Positions 56,180 through 64,000 of a stretch of 64,000 nt of DNA are shown one piece after another. The first letter of the stretch is position 1; each line of letters begins with the position of its first letter. A program made the translations under genes and the position numbers. Origin of the DNA: Glandiceps talaboti (taxonomy: Eukaryota > Hemichordata > Enteropneusta > Spengelidae); contig NC_135550.1 in assembly GCF_964340395.1 (NCBI RefSeq), positions 3,447,001-3,511,000 on the forward strand, given 5' to 3'. A model generated the notes under the pieces. It worked only from the letters and a program-made list of their open reading frames with translations. It was not told the DNA's origin and did no database searches.

Positions 56180-57292
56180 GTAAAAAAATGATGTTTGCAA
56201 ACCCACCAATGTAATGTTTGAATTAGACCAATCATATATACTCAGACAATATAACAACCTTGTGATAATATGCCTCATCTTATGTCAACAGTGCAGATAC
56301 ATAACCGCAACTTCACCTGGGACTACTTTGCATCTAAAGCCTTCAAACATCCTGATAAAATGAGTTCTAATCCTGTGTCAAAAAACTTGTATTGGAGAAA
56401 CAGTTCACAGATTTATTTGACCCATACTTTAACTCTGGCAACATATTATTATTTGCCAGCAGTTGTGTATAACATTTACAAATTACTAGGAAGTTTGGTT
56501 TCTATGAAGGAACATGTACATCTTGTGTGCCTCATGTCTATAAGTTTGTATACATCGTGACTGTCTGGTAACTACCCCTTACTGTCTATGAATCTGTGAT
56601 TTTCAGGGACATGTGCAATGAGTGCTCCATACAATAGATAATCACAGAATATGTGTAATGTTTTGGCATAAAATCACCATCACTGAGGGGTTTATGTATG
56701 AATTCAATTGTTTCTCTGCCAATGAAGAGCTGAACATGTTTTTTTTTCTGAACGACATCTGTTCAAAATTATACGAGCAATTAGTAAGTTAAACATACAT
56801 GTACATGACAAATATGAGCTTCATTACACAATAGTTTATGAAATATCACTTTAAAAATGCCAACAAGTTCTGAAAATTCAAGTACAATAAATGAATGATT
56901 TACAGAAAATAGAATTATAGTAAAATTCACCTCCAACAGTTAGTTGCACCTCATCTCTTATGGGGTCAACAATTTCCATTGTGACTTCTTCCCCATTGTA
57001 AAGAAAAGTATTACCACCTATCAGCTATGATGACCTACAGCATATGAGGTACCAAGTATATACCACATGTAAAGATGAACATAATCAGTGTTTTTAAATC
57101 CGTAAAAGTTCTGGGGTTCACGATCAATTTATTAAATTTTCGTGTGTGGCCATGGTCAACGTGAAACAACAGAAAACACGTACAAATGTAAAATGCTTTG
57201 AAAATCGTGTTTCAACTAATAAAGAAGGCAATTTTTTACAAAACAAAGTTAGTTGATGACGGTACCGCACCACACCACACCACTGAACTGAG
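56180..57292. other. Intron, no further exon found
   Basis: I looked for the missing F-T-F-D-A-V-Y-D exon. The only protein-like frame is plus 56270-56560 (NRNFTWDYFASKAFK), which does not align convincingly with kinesin. Confidence 0.35.
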
Positions 57293-57438
57293 GCCAGCCA
57301 CTAATCAGAACTAGTTTTACCACCATTGATTATATGCACAAACTTGCCCTTATCTACATGTACCATCATTTTATTTTGATAGTTATACATGCGGATGTAC
57401 ATGCCTGAATCATTTCTCTATTTAAATGAATTTTTCAG

Positions 57439-57569
57439 TATTATACAAAGAGGATTGTACGACGAGACATTCCGTGATGGTGTTGTAGTCGACTCTGTAC
57501 TAGAGGACTTTAATGTTACAATATCTTCATACGGACAGATTGGTATGGGCAAGACGTTTACTATGGAAG
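57439..57569 (+). CDS. Kinesin-2 P-loop exon A, unit 1
   Basis: This is KIF3B-like motor sequence: YDETFR, then [12 protein letters not shown], then [16 protein letters not shown]. The P-loop of kinesins is GQTGTGKT; here it is GQIGMGKT, keeping G-x-x-x-x-G-K-T but losing both Thr. FNGTI is FNVTI and FAYG is SSYG. The acceptor is TTTTTCAG and the donor GTCAGT. It starts by completing a codon (one base) and ends in phase 1. It is 131 nt, 6 more than in units 2 and 3, because of an extra DG-type pair after FR. Kinesin-2 motors drive anterograde transport in cilia and other cargo. Confidence 0.88.
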
Positions 57570-58021
57570 GTCAGTTATTTAACATATCAATTATTTGTTG
57601 AATTAGTTGGTGCGATCGTCTTTGCTTATGTCAGGACCTTTCAGGAGAATATGTAAGTCTGTATAATATGTAATGTTCCAGTTCCTAGTACATAGCTTAG
57701 TTTTGTGAGTTCTTGCTACTGTTTTTATTTATCAATAACTAATTGTAAAGAGGCAACGCTATTAATCAGAATGATTGAATAAATTTCATAAAGATATTTG
57801 ATGCATTTTTTCAACATACTCCTAAAAGTTAATTTAAAAAAAAAAACAGAAAAAAGTTGCATTTTGCAAATTTACCATAATCTTGAAATTGATGTGTTAA
57901 ACTCCTCAAATTTAACTTGTATTTGTCAAGATAATGTCAAATATTGAGAACGAATACAAAATGCTCAAAATTATCTGAGCAATGGTTATTGTAAACTTAC
58001 ATGTATGATATCATGATTCAG

Positions 58022-58230
58022 GTGTATGGAGTGATCCAGACCTCCGAGATTTGATTCCAGATTCCTTTGACCACATATGTACACACATATCCCAGTCAGA
58101 AAATCCACAGTATTTAGTGAGAGCATCATACTTGAAGATCTATCAGGACAAGATCAGTGATTTGCTTTCCAAAGTCCAGAAGGAAATGTTAGAATTGAAA
58201 AAACGACCAGATACTGGTGTTTATGTTATG
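58022..58230 (+). CDS. Kinesin-2 exon B, unit 1
   Basis: It reads [48 protein letters not shown] and [16 protein letters not shown]3B is nearly the same in order and wording: the I-P-N-S-F-D-H-I-F helix, [12 protein letters not shown], then R-D-L-L, then [11 protein letters not shown]. Unit 1 has Lys where the family and units 2-3 have Glu in Y-L-E-I-Y. It is 209 nt, phase 1 to phase 0, with a CAG acceptor and GTGAGT donor. Confidence 0.92.
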
Positions 58231-58605
58231 GTGAGTATTTAGAGTAAAATAGTTTAACTTTTCAACTTGCAAACTGCACTATTAGCTGCAAGTGGGACAT
58301 TATTGTTTGATATCAGGATCATGTTTGTTGATTGATTTTAGGGTACAGACCCAAACATCAGTTTGATGGGATTCATTGTAATATCATAAATGTATACATA
58401 CATTTACCCATACTTTGTTCAATATTGTTGAAAGTATATGTTACGAGTACGAAAGTCAATATTTCCGGCAAAACATCTTTAAAAAAAACAGTATATGTAG
58501 CTATAAAGTCATATTTATATGTATTATTATCTGTTTAAAAACACTTAAATTGAAAAATCATAACTTTAATATTTGATGGATTTTTGTAATGTTATTTGTT
58601 CTCAG

Positions 58606-58685
58606 GATCTCATCTCATTTGTTACAAAAAGTGTGACAGAAATTGAGCATGTGGTGAATGTAGGTAATCAGAACAGAGCTGTTGG
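58606..58685 (+). CDS. Kinesin-2 exon C, unit 1
   Basis: It reads [15 protein letters not shown] then [12 protein letters not shown], against family D-L-S-S-F-V-T-K-S-V-K-E-I-E-H-V-M-N-V-G-N and so on. It is 80 nt, phase 0 to phase 2, with a TTCTCAG acceptor and GTAAGC donor. In the family the next residues are the switch I region (N-x-x-S-S-R-S-H). They are not found before the next exon A. Confidence 0.92.
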
Positions 58686-58784
58686 GTAAGCAAGCTTCTT
58701 GTTATTCTCATTGAATTACAAGCATTAACTTGATCTTTGTTGTTTCACATTGTGTTGTCTAGAAAAACAATAATGAAGTAGTTT

Positions 58785-58859
58785 TTGTTAGCACAACTAA
58801 ACTGATAAGGTTCAGTAGTACATGAGGCATGGTTAAGTGTCTATGTGTCTGTCTATCTG

Positions 58860-58890
<31 letters not shown>

Positions 58891-59060
58891 ATGTGTGTAA
58901 ACAACTTAAAGTCAAATACTGCTGAACAGATAAGATTCAGTAGTGCTAAAGGCATCACTAACTGTCTGTCTGTCTGACTCTGTCTGTCTGTCTGTCTGTG
59001 TGATTTAGGTAAAAAAATGTGGTTTTTGGTAAAAAAATCTTAAGCTAAAAAATATAGCTG
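58785..59060. repeat. (TCTG)n dispersed repeat inside the kinesin unit
   Basis: AGTTTTTGTTAGCACAACTA, two (TCTG)n tracts, GTAAACAACTTAAAGTC and TGTGGTTTTTGGTAAAAA. It is repeated in the other units near 61045-61310 and 63318-63560 with different tract lengths. The same family is at 35460-35570. Confidence 0.8.
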
Positions 59061-59230
59061 TATAGCATGCAGTCACAGGTTTTGAGACGTTCCGCCTGCA
59101 TGCACACATCAAGTTGTAGATGATAGGATACGTGAAAGTAGGTCAAAGGCCATCCTCAAATATAACTTTCCAAGTGTGTCACAAAGTAATTGAAATCTAT
59201 ATACTTGACTTGCTGTTGTTTTGAATGACA

Positions 59231-59425
59231 ACAGTTTCACATCCTATCCTGGATGCTTCTTCAGGCCAACTGATGATCTAATGACAGATGGTTGGTGACA
59301 TCTTGAGTAGACTTGTGTTGGGTTCTCATCATCACATGACAATTCTACTCCGTTAGGTGTCTTATAAACCATTTGCCATTAGATCATGTTGGCCTGAAGA
59401 AGTGTCTAGGATAGGACATGAAACC
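59231..59425. repeat. Hairpin with GCCTGAAGAAG arms inside the kinesin unit
   Basis: Left TCCTATCCTGGATGCTTCTT then CAGGCCAAC; right GTTGGCCTGAAGAAGTGTCT then AGGATAGGA. Arms of about 45 bp continue to GATCTAATG/CATTAGATC. It is present in every unit (61501 and 63757 on). The GAAGAAG...GAAACCC wording resembles retroelement 3' ends. Confidence 0.7.
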
Positions 59426-59708
59426 CTTGCCATTCATAAACAACCGTATAGCAATTCCAGTATCATGATAGATTAATGTAATTACTTTGTTATATATTAA
59501 CTTCATACCTGGATGATTGGGAGCAGTCATAGACATATTACCAAGTTGGTTTCTCGTGATACTGCCAGCCACTAATCAGAACTAGTTTTACCACCATTGA
59601 TTATATGCACAAACTTTCACTTAGCTACATGTACCATCATTTAATTTGATAGTTATACATGCGGATGTACATGCCTGAATCATTTCTCTATTTAAATGAA
59701 TTTTTCAG

Positions 59709-59833
59709 TATTATACAAAGAGGATCGTACGACGAGACATTCCGTGTTGTAGACGACTCTGTACTAGAGGACTTTAATGTTACAATATCTTCATACGGAC
59801 AGATTGGTATGGGCAAGACGTTTACTATGGAAG
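59709..59833 (+). CDS. Kinesin-2 P-loop exon A, unit 2
   Basis: Same as unit 1 with [18 protein letters not shown] and 125 nt. It keeps the same altered P-loop (GQIGMGKT). The phases at both ends are unchanged. Confidence 0.88.
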
Positions 59834-60290
59834 GTCAGTTATTTAACATATCAATTATTTGTTGAATTAGATGGTGGGATCGTCTTTGCTTATGTCAGGA
59901 CCTTTCAGGAGAATATGTAAGTCTGTATAATATGTAATGTTCCAGTTCCTAGTACATAGCTTAGTTTTGTGAGTTCTTGCTACTGTTTTTATTTATCAAT
60001 AACTAATTGTAAAGAGGCAATGCTATTAATCAGAATGATTGAATAAATTTCATAAAGATATTTGATGCATTTTTTCAACATACTCCTAAAAGTTAATTTT
60101 AAAAAAAAACAGAAAAAAGTTGCATTTTGCAAATTTACCATAATCTTGAAATTGATGTGTTAAACTCCTCAAATTTAACTTGTATTTGTCAAGATAATGT
60201 CAAATATTGAGAACGAATACAAAATGCTCAAAATTATCTGAGCAATGGTAATTGTAAACTTACATGTACATGTATGATATCATGTTTCAG

Positions 60291-60499
60291 GTGTATGGAG
60301 TGATCCAGACCTCCGAGATTTGATTCCAGATTCCTTTGACCACATATGTACACACATATCCCAGTCAGAAAATCCACAGTATTTAGTGAGAGCATCATAC
60401 TTGGAGATCTATCAGGACAAGATCAGTGATTTGCTTTCCAAAGTCCAGAAGGAAATGTTAGAACTGAAAAAACGACCAGATACTGGTGTTTATGTTATG
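60291..60499 (+). CDS. Kinesin-2 exon B, unit 2
   Basis: As unit 1, with YLEIYQDK (family Glu kept). 209 nt, CAG acceptor and GTGAGT donor intact. Confidence 0.92.
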
Positions 60500-60872
60500 G
60501 TGAGTATTTAGAGTAAAATAGTTTAACTTTTCAACTTGCAAACTGCACTAGCTGCAAGTGGGACATTATTGTTTGATATCAGGATCATGTTTGTTCATTG
60601 ATTTTAGGGTACAGACCCAAACATCAGTTTGATGGGATTCATTGTAATATCATAAATGTATACATACATTTACCCATACTTTGTTCAATATTGTTGAAAG
60701 TATATGTTACGAGTACGAAAGTCAATATTTCCGGCAAAACATCTTTAAAAAAAAACAGTATATGTAGCTATAAAGTCATATTTATATGTATTATTATCTG
60801 TTTAAAAACACTTAAATTGAAAAATCATAACTTTAATATTTGATGGATTTTTGTAATGTTATTTGTTCTCAG

Positions 60873-60952
60873 GATCTCATCTCATTTGTTACAAAAAGTG
60901 TGACAGAAATTGAGCATGTGGTGAATGTAGGTAATCAGAACAGAGCCGTTGG
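60873..60952 (+). CDS. Kinesin-2 exon C, unit 2
   Basis: As unit 1, with a silent change near the end (GCCGTT for GCTGTT). 80 nt, intact splice sites. Confidence 0.92.
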
Positions 60953-61977
60953 GTAAGCAAGCTTCTTGTTATTCTCATTGAATTACAAGCATTATTAACT
61001 TGATCTTTGTTGTTTCACATTGTGTTGTCTAGAAAAACAATAATGAAGTAGTTTTTGTTAGCACAACTAAACTGATAAGGTTCAGTAGTACATGAGGCAT
61101 GGTTAAGTGTCTATGCGTCTGTCTATCTCTGTCTGTCTATCTGTCTGTCTGTCTGCCTGTGGATGTGTGTAAACAACTTAAAGTCAAATACTGCTGAACA
61201 GATAAGGTTCAGTAGTGCTAAAGGCATCACTAACTGTCTGTCTGTCTGTCTGTCTGTCTGTGTGTGTGATTTAGGTAAAAAAATGTGGTTTTTGGTAAAA
61301 AAAATCTTAAGCTAAAAAATATAGCTGTATAGCAGCATGTCACAGGTTTCGAGACGTTCCGCCTGCATGCACACATCATGTTGTAGATGATGGGATACGT
61401 GAAAGTAGGTCAAAGGCCATCCTCAAATATAACTTTCCAAGTGTGTCACAAAGTAATTGAAATCTATATACTTGACTTGCTGTTGTTTTGAATGACAACA
61501 GTTTCACATCCTATCCTGGATGCTTCTTCAGGCCAACTGATGATCTAATGACAGATGATGGTTGGGTGACATCTGGAGTAGACTTGTGTTGGGTTCTCAT
61601 CATCACATGACAATTCTACTCCGTTAGGTGTCTTATAAACCATTTGCCATTAGATCATGTTGGCCTGAAGAAGTGTCTAGGATAGGACATGAAACCCTTG
61701 CCATTCATAAACAACCGTATAGCAATTCCAGTATCATGATAGATTGTAATTACTTTGTTATATATTAACTTCATACCTGGATGATTGGGAGCAGTCATAG
61801 ACATATTACCAAGTTGGTTTCTCGTGATACTGCCAGCCACTAATCAGAACTAGTTTTACCACCATTGATTATATGCACAAACTTTCACTTAGCTACATGT
61901 ACCATCATTTTATTTTGATAGTTATACATGCGGATGTACATGCCTGAATCATTTCTCTATTTAAATGAATTTTTCAG

Positions 61978-62102
61978 TATTATACAAAGAGGATTGTACG
62001 ACGACAGATTCCGTGTTGTAGACGACTCTGTACTAGAGGACTTTAATGTTACAATATCTTCATACGGACAGATTGGTATGGGCAAGACGTTTACTATGGA
62101 AG
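61978..62102 (+). CDS. Kinesin-2 P-loop exon A, unit 3
   Basis: 125 nt like unit 2; it reads [13 protein letters not shown], losing the family E-T-F wording. P-loop GQIGMGKT. Confidence 0.88.
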
Positions 62103-62554
62103 GTCAGTTATTTAACATATCAATTATTTGTTGAATTAGTTGGTGGGATCGTCTTTGCTTATGTCAGGACCTTTCAGGAGAATATGTAAGTCTGTATAAT
62201 ATGTAATGTTCCAGTTCCTAGTACATAGCTTAGTTTTGTGAGTTCTTGCTACTGTTTTTATTTATCAATAACTAATTGTAAAGAGGCAACGCTATTAATC
62301 AGAATGATTGAATAAATTTCATAAAGATATTTGATGCATTTTTTCAACAGACTCCTAAAAGTTAATTTTAAAAAAAAAACAGAAAAAAGTTGCATTTTGC
62401 AAATTTACCATAATCTTGAAATTGATGTGTTAAACTCCTCAAATTTAACTTGTATTTGTCAAGATAATGTCAAATATTGAGAACGAATACAAAATGCTCA
62501 AAATTATCTGAGCAATGGTAATTGTAAACTTACATGTATGATATCATGATTCAG

Positions 62555-62763
62555 GTGTATGGAGTGATCCAGACCTCCGAGATTTGATTCCAGATTCCTT
62601 TGACCACAAATGTACACACATATCCCAGTCAGAAAATCCACAGTATTTAGTGAGAGCATCATACTTGGAGATCTATCAGGACAAGATCAGTGATTTGCTT
62701 TCCAAAGTCCAGAAGGAAATGTTAGAATTGAAAAAACGACCAGATACTGGTGTTTATGTTATG
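62555..62763 (+). CDS. Kinesin-2 exon B, unit 3
   Basis: As unit 2, with FDHKCTHI in place of FDHICTHI. 209 nt, intact splice sites. Confidence 0.92.
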
Positions 62764-63141
62764 GTGAGTATTTAGAGTAAAATAGTTTAACTTTCCAACT
62801 TGCAAACTGCACTATTAGCTGCAAGTGGGACATTATTGTTTGATATCAGGATCATGTTTGTTCATTGATTTTAGGGTACAGACCCAAACATCAGTTTGAT
62901 GGGATTCACTGTAATATCATAAATGTATACATACATTTACCCATACTTTGTTCAATATTGTTGAAAGTATATGTTACGAGTACGAAAGTCAATATTTCCG
63001 GCAAAACATCTTTTAAAAAAAAAACAGTATATGTAGCTATAAAGTCATATTTATATGTATTATTATCTGTTTAAAAACACTTAAATTGAAAAATCATAAC
63101 TTTAATATTTGATGGATTTTTGTAATGTTTTTTGTTCTCAG

Positions 63142-63221
63142 GATCTCATCCCATTGGTTACAAAAAGTGTGACAGAAATTGAGCATGTGGTGAATGTAGG
63201 TAATCAGAACAGAGCTGTTGG
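63142..63221 (+). CDS. Kinesin-2 exon C, unit 3
   Basis: DLIPLVTKSV in place of [10 protein letters not shown], so two replacements. 80 nt, phase 0 to 2, intact GTAAGC donor. The following exon is not in the window. Confidence 0.9.
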
Positions 63222-63395
63222 GTAAGCAAGCTTCTTGTTATTCTCATTGAATTACAAGCATTAACTTGATCTTTGTTGTTTCACATTGTGTTGTCTAGAA
63301 AAACAATAATGAAGTAGTTTTTGTTAGCACAACTAAACTGATAAGGTTCAGTAGTACATGAGGCATGGTTAAGTGTCTATGTGTCTGTCTATCTG

Positions 63396-63434
<39 letters not shown>

Positions 63435-64000
63435 GTGGATGTGTGTAAACAACTTAAAGTCAGATACTGCTGAACAGATAAGGTTCAGTAGTGCTAAAGG
63501 CATCACTAACTGTCTGTCTGTCTGTGTGATTTAGGTAAAAAAATGTGGTTTTTGGTAAAAAAATCTTAAGCTAAAAAATATAGCTGTATAGCATGCAGTC
63601 ACAGGTTTTGAGACATTCCGCCTGCATGCACACATCAAGTTGTAGATGATGGGATACGTGAAAGTAGGTCAAAGGCCATCCTCAAATATAACTTTCCAAG
63701 TGTGTCACAAAGTAATTGAAATCTATATACTTGACTTGCTGTTGTTTTGAATGACAACAGTTTCACATCCTATCCTGGATGCTTCTTCAGGCCAACTGAT
63801 GATCTAATGACAGATGATGATTGGTGACATCTGGAGTAGACTTGTGTTGGGTTCTCATCATCACATGACAATTCTACTCCGTTAGGTGTCTTATAAACCA
63901 TTTGCCATTAGATCATGTTGGCCTGAAGAAGTGTCTAGGATAGGACATGAAACCCTTGCCATTCATAAACAACCGTATAGCAATTCCAGTATCATGATAG

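Larger units (their letters stand above)
57293..64000 (+). repeat. Tandem triplication of a ~2.27-kb genic unit
   Basis: Three direct copies start at GCCAGCCACTAATCAGAACT: 57293, 59574 and 61832. They are 2281 and 2258 bp long, and the third is cut by the window end about 90 bp short. Each contains kinesin exons A, B and C, a (TCTG)n repeat and a small hairpin. Differences are scattered single bases, microsatellite lengths and a 6-bp length change in exon A. More units may lie beyond the window. Confidence 0.95.

Noticed and set aside
56270-56560. Missing kinesin F-T-F-D exon in the 96-codon frame
   Set aside because: Only NRNFTWDY resembles it; spacing, phase and following residues do not fit kinesin.

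Overview
The window is animal nuclear DNA: AT-rich, intron-rich, and dominated by repeats, with GT-AG exons, metazoan gene families (kinesin-2, BTB-BACK-Kelch), decayed non-LTR retrotransposons, a Penelope-like fragment, hAT-type and other foldback elements, microsatellites and a 100-N assembly gap. A marine invertebrate deuterostome, possibly a lancelet, is my best guess. That is an impression from the repeat and gene style, not a proof. I saw no rRNA, tRNA, CRISPR array or prokaryotic operon.

Layout. 1-5640 is a satellite array with roughly 165-187 bp monomers and large internal duplications; it fades into diverged monomers up to about 6180. Two homologous minus-strand exons follow (6265-6413 with a 1-nt frameshift, 7854-8006 intact). 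11573-13439 is an intronless BTB-BACK-Kelch gene broken by one in-frame TGA and two frameshifts, followed by an orphan CENP-B/pogo-type helix-turn-helix ORF (13781-13993). 14-28 kb holds a few putative minus-strand exons, a Penelope GIY-YIG relic, a near-perfect 213-bp hairpin, a 22-bp minisatellite, an LTR-like promoter block, a CR1/L2-type endonuclease relic and a 1.7-kb foldback element with about 520-bp arms around a dead helix-turn-helix gene.

29069-41000 and 42078-49970 are two nearly identical copies of one block, separated by a 100-N gap and a 21-bp-based tandem array. Each copy carries a zinc-finger relic, a LINE 3' end, a minisatellite, a hAT-type element with an 8-bp target duplication, a short exon, and two LINE fragments lying tail to tail. 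Copy 2 lacks about 3.6 kb and about 455 bp that copy 1 has. The minus-strand LINE of copy 2 continues to 52476 with endonuclease and reverse transcriptase parts.

53.9-64 kb belongs to a KIF3B-like kinesin-2 gene on the plus strand. The likely order is exon 38015-38064 (duplicated at 47422-47471), exon 56073-56179, then a set of three motor exons (P-loop exon plus the next two) repeated three times in tandem in units of about 2.27 kb up to the window end. All nine exons are open with good splice sites, each set is a multiple of three, and the end phase of one set matches the start phase of the next. A transcript could therefore carry three serial half-motors, or could choose among them. This is the most unusual structure in the window.
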